Shown in pieces: positions 11,100-22,299 of a DNA stretch of 64,000 nucleotides. Location of the stretch: positions 38,145,192-38,209,191 of the forward strand of contig NC_068349.1 of NCBI RefSeq assembly GCF_014633365.1, in the 5' to 3' direction. The position numbers and the translations under genes were made by a program. This DNA is from Diospyros lotus. Its lineage: Eukaryota > Streptophyta > Magnoliopsida > Ericales > Ebenaceae. Within the stretch, counting starts at the first letter, position 1; every line of letters starts with the position of its first letter. The notes under the pieces were generated by a model. The model saw only the letters and a program-made list of their open reading frames with translations, was not told the DNA's origin and did no database searches.

Positions 11100-14000
11100 A
11101 TGGCACCCGATAAGCAGTGGATGAATCTTGTTAATGATCGACTAAGTGAAACATATCAGTTTGGCATTAAGGAATTTTTAAGATATGCTTCAAAAAAGTT
11201 GGGAGATTGTGAAATTCGATGTCCATGTGTCAAGTGTAATAACACTTATGAAAGAAGTCATGAAGTGGTTGAAACCCATATAACAGTTTATGGCATAGTC
11301 CAAAATTATACATTTTGGTATCATCATGGAGAAAGGAAAGGTGAATCTGAATCTGAATCTGAATGCGAGGGTGAAGAAGATGATGTATTAGAAACCATAG
11401 GAGAGGAAGAGATTCATGGGATTATGAGGGACTTCTTTCCTACTTTAGATGCTTTGAACAAAAATAAAGCAGATTTTGGTGGCTCAAGCCATAATGTGCA
11501 AAAAGAGGATCCTAATGATGAAGCAAAGAAATTTTATAGGCTATTGACAAATTTGGAGCAACCATTATATGAAGGTTCTAAGAGTTCAAAATTATCTACT
11601 ATAATCAAGCTATTACATATCAAGAGCCTTGGTCGCTGGAGTAATGAGTCATTTACTATGTTATTACAAATATTACATGATGAATTACTCCCTGATGGTT
11701 CGACTTTGCCAAATTCATATTATGAGGCAAAGAAGATTATCCAAGATCTTGGACTCTCGTACAAGAAGATAGATGCATGTGTCAATAATTGTATGTTATA
11801 TTGGAAGAAAGATGAGAAGTCTGACTTTTGTAGTATATGTGGAGCTTCAAGATGGAAAAATGATAATTGTAATGGAGAAATCAAAGTTGGAAGGAATGGC
11901 AAAAGAAAACCCGTAAAAATATTGCGGTACTTCCCTTTAAAGCCTAGGCTTCAAAGGCTATTCATGTCCAGTAAGATAGCGTCCTTTATGAGATGGCACC
12001 ATGACAAAAGAGTAGATGATGGAGTAATGAGGCATCCAGCTGATTCTTTACAGTGGAAATCTTTTGATGAAATGCATGAAAATTTTGCTTCAGAGCCTCG
12101 TAATGTGAGACTTGGTCTTGCAAGTGATGGGTTCCAACCATTTGCACATTCCAAAACTTCATATAGTATTTGGCCAGTATTTCTTATTCCATACAATTTA
12201 CCTCCTTGGATGTGCATGAAAGACTCTAATTTCATTCTGTCAATGATCATACCGGGTCCTAAGGGACCAGGGGATGCTATTGATGTTTATCTCCAACCTT
12301 TAATAGAAGAATTACAAGAGCTGTGGGAAGTAGGAGTTGAAACATTTGATGCATCAGTTCACCAGAATTTCAAGATGCATGCAGCTTTACTATGGACCAT
12401 TAATGATTTTCTTGCGTATGGAAACTTGTCAGGTTGGAGCACTAAGGGTAAATTAGCTTGTCCTTGTTGTAACAAAGATGCCTTTTCTATGAGGTTAAAC
12501 AATAGCAGAAAGCAATGTTTCATGCGCCATCGTCGTTATCTTCCAATAAATCACAAATGGCGCATTGACAAGAAATCATTTGATGGCATGACAGAGTATG
12601 GATTACCACCAAAACATCTTACTGGTCAGGACATTCTAGATCAGGTGAAAGATCTTGAAGGGATCATTTTATCTAAAGATGCTAGTAAAAAGACCAAAGT
12701 CTCACATGATAATAGAAGGGATAATTGGAATAAGAAAAGCATTTTTTTCAAACTTCCATACTGGAGTAGTCTTTTGTTGCAGCATAATTTGGATGTGATG
12801 CATATCGAGAAGAACATATGTGATAATGTGCTTGGAACAATTATGAACATTAAAGGGAAGACCAAAGATACTGTTAAGTCTCGTCTTGATTTGGAAGCAA
12901 TGAATATTAGACCAGAGTTGCACCCAATACAAAAAGGAGATAAGTTTGTGTTGCCAGCTGCTACTTACACATTAACTCATGAAGAAAAGCATACATTTTG
13001 TATGTTTTTAAAGCAATTAAAAGTGCCAGATGGGTTTTCATCTAACATTTCACATTGTGTTAGTATTAAAGAACATAAGATTTCAGGTTTGAAGAGTCAT
13101 GATTGTCATGTTCTCCTACAACACTTACTTCCTCTTGCATTACGTGGTCTTCTTCCCAAATCAGTATGTGAACCATTATTTGAATTGTCTTTGTTTTTCA
13201 AAATTTTGGGTGCAAAGACTTTACGGGTGGAGGAGTTGGAGCAAATTGAATCTCAAATTGCCACAACTCTTTGTAAATTGGAAAAGAACTTTCCCCCTTC
13301 ATTTTTTGATGTGATGGTCCATTTGCCTATTCATTTAGCCCTTGAAGCCAAAATTGCTTGACCTATCCAATATCGATGGATGTACCCTATTAAGCGAGAG
13401 TTATATGAGTTAAAACAACTCATTCGTAACTTAGCTTGTCCCGAGGGCTCAATTGCAGAGGGTTACATTGCAAAAGAATGTATGACACTTTGCTCAAGAT
13501 ACTTCACTAACATTGAGACAAAGTTCAATCGCCTTAATCGAAATCATGATGCTGGAAGTCAAGAACACAAAAGTGATTTATTAATATTTTCACAACTTGG
13601 ACGTGCATTGGGATCTGGCATGACTCGGGATCTTCACATGGATGAGTGGGAACAAGCTCATCTTTTTGTTCTAAAGAATTGTGATGCAGTTCAACCTTTT
13701 TTAGAGTATGTCATCATCAATAAAATAATTTCTTTTATGAACATTCTTTTGTGCTAATATTGTTAATATTTTTGCATCTTATTCTTTATATGATATAGGG
13801 AATATTTGCAACTCCAAGCTAGAGCAGCATTACAAATGTCCAATAAGGAAAGTGATAGAAGGTTTATTAATTGGTTTAAAATTAGAGTAAGTAAATTCAT
13901 GTTTCAACATATTTATAATACTCAAAATAAGCATATATTGAAATTAAAATAGTACTTTATTTTGTGATTTGTAGGTTGTAGCGCTACATAAACATGACAA

Positions 14001-14658
14001 TCGTAAAATTACAGAGGAATTGCTCTCTTTGTCACGTGGTCCCTCCCAATCAGTTTGTTGCTTCAATGGTTATGTTGTGAATGGGTATAAGTTTCGTGTA
14101 GAATGTCATGACAAAGGATTTAGAACACAAAATTGTGGGGTGGTTGTGAGTGGTGACATTGGGTCTGAAATGGGAAATATAGATTACTATGGAATCTTAA
14201 CTGAGATTATTGAGTTGCAGTATCTTGGTGGTAGAAGGGTGGTATTGTTTCGTTGTAAATGGTTTGATGTGCATGATAAGGAAAAGGGGGCCAAAGTAGA
14301 TGAGTATGGTTTCACCACTATAAATAGTGATCGCTTGTTAAAGACAAATGAGCCATTTGTCTTGGCATACCAAGCATTCCAAGTGTTTTATGCCATTGAC
14401 ACTATCAACAAAGGTTGGCAGGTTGTTGTGAAAACACAACCACGTGATTCTTATGACTTGCCTTTACAAATGGATGACATTTGTGATGAAATGGATAATG
14501 TTAGTGAAGCATATCAACAAGGGGAATCATTCAATTATAAAGAGGCAAATCCCATTTCAACTACAATAGACAATGAAATAAATTGGGCAAGGGAAAATGT
14601 GGAGCCAATGGCCGTTGAAGTGGCAACTAAAAGAAAGAAAAGAAAAAGAAGATGTTAG
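11100..14658 (+). pseudogene. TNP2-type CACTA transposase (TNPD-like), one premature stop
   Basis: The start is taken at 11100 because the protein then opens 'MAPDKQWMN', as usual for the transposase-associated domain (residues 1-75, with a CPC..C cysteine cluster). The Transposase_21 core follows, including 'GLASDGFQPF', 'LWTINDFLAYG' and 'LDVMHIEKNICDN', then DUF4218 ('GLKSHDCHVLLQHLLPLAL'). A TGA at 13359-13361 interrupts DUF4218. The same frame continues directly after it with 'PIQYRWMYPI', so a Gly codon GGA probably became TGA. Exon 1 ends at 13705; exon 2 is 13799-13886; exon 3 is 13975-14658 and carries DUF4216 ('YYGILTEIIEL', 'VVLFRCKWFDV'). All junctions are GT-AG and in phase. The C-terminus is Lys/Arg-rich (KRKKRKRR), a possible nuclear localisation signal. 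Apart from the stop the gene is intact, suggesting recent inactivation or readthrough. Confidence 0.92.
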
Positions 14659-14827
14659 AAAATTCATTTTGTCTTTCATAAAGGTAAGCTATTATATATA
14701 TATATGTGAAAATGTCCTCTAAAGTCTTATTTTTTTTCTAGCACTTTAATCTGTTCTGTGTATTATTTTTAAATCAAAGTGTATTTTTTTTTTTTTTTTT
14801 TTGTCTTATTCCAGGTTTAAGTAAAAG

Positions 14828-17372
14828 ATGCAAAAGATCATAGCTGGAAAAAGGTTGCCATCCAAGGCAAACAAGTTTATAGCCCCAGGTGCATTGGCTA
14901 AGGGACAAGTTCATGGATTAAAACAATTAAAGCCAAGAAGAGATATAAATGGTGCTACAGATTTGCTAAGAGGAGGTTCAAGTGGTGCTAGTTCAGGTAA
15001 ATATTATGCAACTTCTAATTTCTCTAAATTGTTAAACTTCTAATGATTGAATTGCATTTGTTTTTTTTAGGTGAACTCACATCCCATCGTCTTTTTGTTC
15101 ATTTTGGTGAACTACATTATATAGACAATGACTTCCAACAAGATTGTAGCTCCTTCATTGACATTTTAAGTATATGCGGAAAATTCTTGGACATATACTC
15201 AGTTGGTGTGAAAATCTTCTATGGGGATGGGAAGCAACTAAATGGGGATGCTGATGTCTATGCTATGTTTAATGACCACAAAGGTATAAGTGACATCCAT
15301 GTCTATGTTGAGGAAGATAAAGAATTGGATGTTGTCCCTTTTAGACTGCCATATGATTATGCAAGTCCTGGTATATATCTTTCTACATTATTCTCTACAT
15401 TCTACCATTATATTTACCATGTTCTTTAATTTTATCAAATGTTTATTGATTGTTTATGCATTTCATAATTACTAGAACCTCCAAAGGCAACAAATTTGAA
15501 GATACAAGGTGATCTCAAGGTAAATAATAAAATAATCATTACTGGCACTGTTATTGGAGGGGCTGAAGTTGCTAGTGTAGTTCAATGGTATAAAACCTCT
15601 ACTACACAATTAGATATTCAGGATGGTCTTGAAGAGATCAGCATGTCTAGCACTGAAAAGGCATGTATTATGCAATACTACTTTTTTTGATTTCAAATTA
15701 ATTTGTTGTGCAGATTTTGACTTGTGATTTTGATTTATAATATTGAATGGTTTTGCAAAATTCTTTAGGAATTCCTATTACCAGTAGGAGTTGTTGGCAA
15801 TTACATTGTTGCAAAGTATACTCCTATGACTTATGATGGTAAATCAGGTGAACCAGTGTTTGCTACCTTAGAAAAAGTTGTTGAGAGTAAGTATATGGTA
15901 TTCAAGTCTTAATTTGGTTTATATTTAATTATAATTATTTTAATATTTCTTTATTTTCCAAATTCTAAAAGGTGAAATTAATACTCAAAACAAGAAAGTT
16001 CGAGGAAAAAACCAAAACAAGAAAGTGGCTGGGCTCAAATCTGGGGAAAAGCTTCCAATTATTTTCTATAACAATCGAGCAGTGGGGGAGAACCATCAAT
16101 TTTGGTCAAGGCACTTGGGAAGAGTTGTGCGTGATCGAACCATTTGTCCTGTACGAGTGAAAGCTTGGAAAGAGATTGGAGAAAATGAAAAAAATCACAT
16201 GTGGGAAGCGATTAAGGTAAATTATTCTTTTTACTCTATCTTTTATTTTTATTTGTTTACTTAAAACATTGTCATCCTTTTGAGGGATTTATAGAAGCCT
16301 TAGAGTCTTATTAGATGTAAAGAAATTTAATATCATATTAAGATAGTCTTCGATGTCCTAACAATTTTACTAATTATACATCATTTTTAATAGGAAAAAT
16401 TTGAGAACCCTGACATAGAGTTGTATCGTGACCACACCTTGGAGCATATGAATGTTTTGTGGTCGAATTGGAGATCAAGTTTAAATACTATGTATGTTAA
16501 ACCTTGCAAAACTGTAGCTGAGGCTTTGAAAAATAAGCCACAAAGTATGGATAAGGAGGATTGGGAATGGCCTCTAACTAAACACTTTTTAACTGAGGAT
16601 TTTCAGGTATGATCTAATTTTAAAAAAAAACAAATGCAAAATGGCTTTATGTTGTGATGCTTTACTGTTACATGTCTCTAATGATAATTATTTTTTGGTT
16701 CTCATATAGAAAATAAGCTCTCAAGCCTCTCAAAATAAAGCTAAATCTTCAATGCCTCATCGCACGGGTAGTAAGCCTCATAGAGAAATCATTTATGAAA
16801 TGGTAATAAATACCAATTTATCTATTTACAATGTTCAATGTCCAATATAATTTTTTTGATAATTTTCTATATAATTGCCAAAAGGGAGGGAAAAAGGGTA
16901 ATCCACCTGATATGGGAAAGATCTTTTTTGAAACTCGAAAGAAGAATGGAAAGTTGGTTGAGCCTGAAGCTGAAGAAAAATATGTATGTTCTACTATTAA
17001 CTTTTATTAAAGTTTCTTTGAGTACTATTTTCCCATTCGATTGTAAGTCTTTAAATTTTGCAGGATCAAATTTTAGAGACCATTCAGGCAGATCCAACAA
17101 TTTCTAATATTGAGGTAGTTGAAAAATGTTTTAGAGTGCAACGTCACAGCCATGTGTTTGGGTATGGCGGTGGAATCAAACGAAAAAACTTTAAAGATCC
17201 TAGCAAAAAGAAGATGGAAGAGCTTCAAACTAAACTTAATGATAAGGATGAAGAAAATCTCATCCTAAAGAGGCGCATTATAGAGTTTGAAGACAGATTG
17301 CAAAGGCTTGAATCTTTTATGCAAAAACCATCTACTCTTGATGAAAATGTTCAGGAGGTTCTTTTCACTTAA
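14828..17372 (+). CDS. TNPA/Ptta-type transposase (Transposase_24) with AIR9-like A9 domain
   Basis: Nine exons join in phase into about 576 residues: 14828-14996, 15071-15370, 15476-15660, 15769-15886, 15972-16216, 16394-16606, 16710-16802, 16885-16983 and 17064-17372. All introns are GT-AG except the third, which uses a GC donor (AAG|GCATGT). The second exon ('LFVHFGELHYIDND') resembles the N-terminal PB1-like domain of Mutator-type proteins. Exons 3-4 hold an Ig-like A9 repeat as in the plant microtubule protein AIR9 ('SVVQWYKTS', 'GNYIVAKYTPMTYDGKSGEP'). Exons 5-9 are the Ptta/En/Spm Transposase_24 region ('PIIFYNNRAVGENHQFWSRH', 'HRTGSKPHREI'), ending in a coiled coil. In En/Spm the TNPA protein binds subterminal repeats, so this is the likely DNA-binding partner of the TNP2 gene upstream. 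An alternative last exon at 17434-17451 would end in ENVQS. Confidence 0.82.
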
Positions 17373-17535
17373 TAGTTTTGATCCTAAAGTTTTTTTTTTT
17401 TTTTTTAACTAATTGATTTAAACTTTTTTGCAGGAAAATGTTCAAAGCTAAACCATATGACAGCTTTTTCTGTAACTTTTTACAAAACAGGTATTACATT
17501 CTTAAACCTCTTAATCTCTAGTTTTTGTGTATTTG

Positions 17536-17566
17536 CTGCCATAACCAGCATGGCTGGTTATGGCAG
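17536..17566. repeat. Perfect 14-bp inverted repeat with 3-nt loop
   Basis: CTGCCATAACCAGC at 17536-17549 is followed after ATG by its exact reverse complement at 17553-17566. It sits at the left edge of the captured host-like exon, whose ATG codon is the loop. It could be a chance product of the junction or a trace of the capture event. Confidence 0.7.
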
Positions 17567-17690
17567 AGGGCATGGCACAAGGGAAACATGTGCCCTGCAC
17601 ACTGCCAAACTTTCTGTTGATACATTGGTAGATTTTTGGTCAGCACTTGGAGAAGAAACCAGGCTATCTCTTCTAAGGATGAATAATAAG
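17550..17690 (+). pseudogene. Captured host exon fragment, NST1-like conserved plant protein
   Basis: The frame reads MAGYGRGHGTRETCALHTAK and continues 'LVDFWSALGEETRLSLLRM'. I recognise this as the segment around 'YGRGHGTRETCALHTA' of a widely conserved plant protein annotated as stress response NST1-like. Similarity ends after 'LLRM', where the usual acidic continuation is replaced by a short tail and a stop at 17700. A CAG just before the ATG fits a splice acceptor, so a genomic exon was taken. It lies inside the CACTA borders downstream of the TNPA-type gene. Identification is from memory, not from a search. Confidence 0.6.
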
Positions 17691-17700
17691 ATATATGGAT

Positions 17701-19864
17701 GAGAGGGGAGGACGGGGCATGGAAGCAATACCAAAAAGAATACCAGATGCTTAATTCTATGTGTGCTTTTCAACATTAAATAACTGTTCACTTTCTAGTC
17801 AGAATCATGTAAATCAATGGGTTTGTCAAATTTTGAAACTCATTAAGATAGAAAATATTGCTACAGTAATAGATTCAAAGTGTATGACAGACTCTTAGGA
17901 GTTGGACTTAGAGAATGGTGTGGATTTCTGTTAGTTAAAGTGACAAAGTTAGCATTGTATGATCTTAAGAAAGACAGGTTGTTCACAAGCATATTATCAA
18001 GATCCATCAGTCTTCTTGAAGTACTAATGTATTTTAGTGAGAGTTTCTGATCCGACTGGAAATAAATTAGTTTTTTTAGGGGGAATATTCTAGTGGCCTA
18101 TTTGTGCAGACAGTTAATTTTTTTGAATTGGTAATTAAATATGCTTTTAGCTGGGATTTGCCAATATGTTTGTGCAGTTGTTTGAACCTTGTTTCTTGAG
18201 GACAAAGTGCATATGCTGTAGCTTTATCTTAGAAAGCTATAATTTTAATCGGTTACTACTATGGAACAGAATCAATTAAAGCTTATTGGACCAGGTCAGT
18301 TTGGCTTACTCTTCACACCCGGAAGCTGATTTTCAACACATGAAAGATGAAACACAGTGCTTTCACCTTAGTGTTGGTTTAAGAATAGTAGAAGAAGTTT
18401 TGAGTTTCAAAATAATATGAAAAATGCTCTACCTGTTTATTTGTGTTCAACTCTTTGTGATCAATATTTAGGCTTTACCTCTTGGACTGTAGCTTGACCT
18501 GAGAGTTGAGACTCCAAAGTTCCTCCCTTTTTACCTTACCATATAAGAGTTGAGACTCAAAAGTGCCAACATCATTTAACCTTGACAAAGACTAAGTTTG
18601 TGAGAAAAAAAGTTGAAAAAAATACACTGCAGTTGATGATTTCTGAATTTAATTCAGGAAAGCGATTAACCTTTGAAGTTCTAGATGTGCTTATAATTAT
18701 AGGGCTATGTAAGTCAACAAAAGAAACTTTACTTCTATTCTTGTTTCCCCATTAATGGAGTTATTAGCATGCTTGTACATTTGGTGGTGGCTAAACTAGG
18801 TAATTACTTTGCTTCTACTGGTTACTGTTGGTTCCTGTGCTCTTAAATGTCCACATATCCATGTCAGCATGCTTCTGAGCTCAATATTGCACTTGAAAGT
18901 ATGTTGGAATTTTGAATGAGTTGGAACAGTTTTATGATGATGGTATATATGTGTTGATATATGCTGAAATAGTTTGGTTGATTGAGTTTACATAGAACAC
19001 TTTCACTTTTGAGTCCAGCTGTGGCAGGACGGAACCAAGACAATTTGTTATGGCCTCTAGCATATATATATATATTGTCATTAAATTGGGATGTCCATTT
19101 GCTCTTTCTAGGAATCACTTTCAGATGTATTCCAATTTAAAGGCCTAAATATTATGAAATAGAAATGTTATGAAATAGAAATAGAAATGTTTTTATTTTT
19201 TATTTTTTTATTTTTTTATTTTATGTCTGGTTAGACTATGTTATTGGTAGTGAAACCATATAGCAACAAACATATAGACATCTCTATTCTTAGAGCTGAT
19301 GCATTATAAGTTGTTAAATATTAGCTTTTGAATTCAAGTTTATTTTGTTTTTGCTTTTATATTTGATTACATTATGACTTATGAGATTTATGTAATTTAG
19401 ATCATCATACAATGATGGAGAATGACGAGTAATATAATTCTTTTTCTTTGCAATTTGCAGGTATTTGAAGATACAAGTCGAGCAAGAACTCTTGGTATTA
19501 GTTGTGAATAATACGTGAATTCTAGCCATACTTGTAATAATTTTTTGATTTTCATTATAGGGAGATTTTAGAATAATATGAAACTCATAGTTTTTTTTTT
19601 CTCATTTTTTATGATTGTGGAGGGTATAGAAGCTCTTATGATGATTGTAATCAATACATAATGAATGTAAGTGATGATCATTTTTGTATATAACTTGTTT
19701 TCTACTAAATTAATGTGATGATATTTTTATTATTAGTATCTCTCTTGCCAAAATTATTAAGTACAAAATAAATTCTTATATAATAGTAAAAATAGTCATT
19801 AAAATTGTAATAATAATAATAATGACAGAGAAATATATACATAACAACGAAAATATTGATTACT
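17701..19864. other. CACTA A non-coding right interior, source unknown
   Basis: No ORF with family features. The texture (T-rich, GC-richer islands near 17700-17780 and 18280-18560) resembles introns and UTRs of a plant gene, so it may be further captured host sequence. A T-rich 'tttattttttat' run lies near 19190-19222. Confidence 0.4.
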
Positions 19865-20144
19865 GATATTATTTTTAGTGATTGGTAAATATAGCTATAA
19901 TAATAGGACTATTCATTGTTGATATTATGTTTAGTGACGAGTGAATATTGTAATAACGACGAGAATATTCATCGTTGATATTATATTTAATGACTGGTAA
20001 ATATTGCAATAACGACGGGAATGTTTATCGTTGATATTATATTTAGTGACCGGTAAACATTGCAATAACGACGGGAATATCCATCGTTGATATTATATTT
20101 AGTGATTGGTAAATATTGCAATAACGACGGGAATATCTATCGTT
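19865..20144. repeat. 56-bp subterminal tandem repeat of CACTA A (five copies)
   Basis: Units start at 19865, 19921, 19977, 20033 and 20089, each opening GATATTAT.TTTAGTGA and closing with AACGACGGGAATAT..ATCGTT. Copies diverge slightly, the leftmost most. Subterminal repeats are the TNPA-binding region in En/Spm, so these are the likely binding array for the 14828-17372 protein. Confidence 0.85.
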
Positions 20145-20405
20145 ATATATTATTATCAATCATCACACATATTGTTATAGCGACGGGAATATTCGTCGTT
20201 ATTATGAGTTTTAACGACGGGACTTATGCCCTCATTATTTATATTAACGATGATATTTTTTTTTCATCGTTAATACTTTTAACGGCGGAAGCTTTAACGA
20301 AGGGCGACGACGGGATTTTTTCCGTCGTTAAAACTCTTTAACGAAGGGAAATTGACTTTTAACAACCACTTTTCCCCTCGTTAAAACTCTTTTTTTTTTG
20401 TAGTG

Positions 20406-20987
20406 CTTTAGGCACTTTCTCAACAAGATCATGTTTGGATAGATTATAGAAGCATATTCATATTTGCATGACTTAGTCTATTATGTCATAGATAAATATT
20501 TGAGATATGGATTATACTAGGCATTTCTCTTATACTAGACAAGAATAAGTCTATACACAAATTCTATCCTATTTTCTATGATCTTCATTTTATTTGTGAC
20601 AAGATATTTTCACATGAATTATCATTAAAGCATACTTCATATCTTTATCACATAATTGACTTATGCTAGCTAGGTTATGCATAGGAGCATTTATCAAGAA
20701 AGTATTTCTAGCATATATCAACAAACTTCGTTCTTCCCTCACTCAATGACATATCAAAACATAATAGAGTGCAAGCATATCATTCATTTTTATCAAAAAC
20801 TAATAAGCATAGGGAGTTAAGGGATAGAAGCATACCACCAAGATTTTGATTAATAAAATCTTTCTTACACTTGGTTGGCAAAATGAGGAGTGATCTTCTT
20901 GTCCACTTCCTCCTTCCTTTATGCTTGATCCATCCATAAAGATTTCTCTTTAAAGTTCATTTGGATGTCAAGCAACCTACATAAACA
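20406..20987 (-). pseudogene. Decayed copia pol, protease/GAG-pre-integrase side
   Basis: This lies between the CACTA right end and the gag ORF. Minus-strand reading next to 20406 gives 'LVEKVPK', which joins the sequence left of 8331 as in the copia GAG-pre-integrase region. The rest is degraded by stops; no protease active site could be read. Confidence 0.6.
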
Positions 20988-22178
20988 CTATCCACAAGCT
21001 TTTGGTGCCCAAATCACCTTGGGTTCACCCATGTTAGCATAGAGTTCCTCCTTAGGAACCCAAACTTGTTTTAGCTTATGTGGATGTTTTGTTATGAAAC
21101 CTTTATGTTCAAAATGATACCAATGACTAGGATGTGTAGCAAAGGGTTTTCGTTTGAAATACATTTTCCTTTTATCCTTATGCACATTCCTCTTAAAATG
21201 ATCATTTTTAGGTTTCAAAACATACTTGGATCCTTGGGGTTTAATATAGGAAGTATTAGATACTTTAGTTCCTGTAGGAATCCATTTCATTTTAGGACCA
21301 CTAGATGATTTCCTCCTAAAAGGACAACTAGATACAATGTGGCTTAACTTGTTACAATGAAAACATTTAATATCATGAGAGGTGTGTATAGATGAGCTTT
21401 TGAAATTTGCTCTTTGATTATGAAAGTTTTTAACACCTTTAACATGATCACAATAATTTGAAATCTTCCTATTTGAAATAGGTTTCTCATTTAAAGGAAC
21501 ATTAGGAGATTTCAATTGATTTTCATTCAAATCATTTTTCATTGATAGTTCATTATTGGAAGCAAGCAAATATTCATTTTTAGATTTTAAAGCTTCCAAT
21601 TCATTTGACAACAATTCTAATTGATCTTGAAGAGTTTTGTTTTTCAAACATAGTTTTTCAAAGTTTTCATATAAATCATTCAAAGCATTCAATAACTCTT
21701 CATTTGAAAAATCATTCTCACTGTTATCATTATAAGCATACGAAGAACTAGACTCATGATCAATATCATTAACAAGAGTAGAAGTAAAGGTTACCTCCTC
21801 TTCTTCATTTACCATGAAACACATGTTTGAGCTTTCTTCACTAGAGGCACGAGAAGTTCCTTTCTCCTCTATTTGTTGATGATTCAATGAATTTTCAACC
21901 TGTGAATTTTCATCAACTTTCTCACAACATTTGTTAGAAAGATATAATAAATCAAGAGTACTCAATATCTCTTTAGCACTAGAGCACTTAGAAACTTTTG
22001 CATAAACATTTTCATGCAAAGCTTGATGCAAAATTTTCATGGCTTTGATATTTAAAACAAAATGGTTTTTATCATCTTCACTCCAAACGGATTTAGGTTT
22101 TGAAACAAATCCTTTTTCTACAATATACCACAAATAAAAATCAATGGATTGCAAGTAAATACAGATTTTTTTCTCCAA
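20988..22178 (-). CDS. gag: Copia gag polyprotein (nucleocapsid zinc knuckle)
   Basis: 396 residues without a stop. The N-terminal part has the copia gag (UBN2-like) fragment 'MKILHQALHENVYAKVSKC', shorter than usual, so the middle of that domain seems deleted or the start lost. A Glu/Ser-rich region and a coiled coil ('LKNKTLQDQLELLSNELEAL') follow. A CCHC knuckle CFHCNKLSHIVSSC fits CX2CX4HX4C. The C-terminal part has 'WIPTG', 'VWVPKEE' and 'VIWAPK' repeats typical of Sirevirus gag. The ORF ends before any protease, so gag and pol are separated. Gag would form virus-like particles in the cytoplasm. It is the only open frame in an element whose pol is ruined. Confidence 0.85.
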   Translation of the reverse strand: MEKKICIYLQSIDFYLWYIVEKGFVSKPKSVWSEDDKNHFVLNIKAMKILHQALHENVYAKVSKCSSAKEILSTLDLLYLSNKCCEKVDENSQVENSLNHQQIEEKGTSRASSEESSNMCFMVNEEEEVTFTSTLVNDIDHESSSSYAYNDNSENDFSNEELLNALNDLYENFEKLCLKNKTLQDQLELLSNELEALKSKNEYLLASNNELSMKNDLNENQLKSPNVPLNEKPISNRKISNYCDHVKGVKNFHNQRANFKSSSIHTSHDIKCFHCNKLSHIVSSCPFRRKSSSGPKMKWIPTGTKVSNTSYIKPQGSKYVLKPKNDHFKRNVHKDKRKMYFKRKPFATHPSHWYHFEHKGFITKHPHKLKQVWVPKEELYANMGEPKVIWAPKACG

Positions 22179-22285
22179 AAATCATAAATTGAGCCATCAA
22201 AATAAGGTGCCACATTTGTAGGATAACCTTCCTTAAGAGCCATGGATCTCTCCTCAGGTTGTTAGACCTTTAAACAAGGAGTTAG

Positions 22286-22297
22286 GCTCTGATACCA
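22286..22297 (-). promoter_or_regulatory. Primer-binding site for initiator Met-tRNA
   Basis: Minus-strand TGGTATCAGAGC, three bases inside the LTR end at 22300. This is the canonical copia primer site and fixes the 22300-23851 copy as the 5' LTR of a minus-strand element. Confidence 0.9.
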
Positions 22298-22299
22298 AT

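Larger units (their letters stand above)
8331..20405 (+). mobile_element. CACTA (En/Spm) transposon A, complete, 12.1 kb, TSD CTT
   Basis: The left end is CACTACAAAAAAAAAGGC and the right end is ...TTTTTTTTTTGTAGTG, giving inverted CACTAC termini followed by 'TTTTAACGA' on both sides. The 3-bp duplication CTT (8328-8330 and 20406-20408) is the CACTA standard. Degraded pol reading of the host retroelement resumes across the gap (a 'LVEKVPK' side joining a 'LEYEKHL' side, as in the copia GAG-pre-integrase region). It carries a TNP2-type and a TNPA/Ptta-type gene in the same direction. The right subterminal region has 56-bp tandem repeats with the motif AACGACGGGA. Confidence 0.93.

Noticed and set aside
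11951..12932. Minus-strand ORFs across the TNP2 gene
   Set aside because: Shadows of a well-supported plus-strand transposase.
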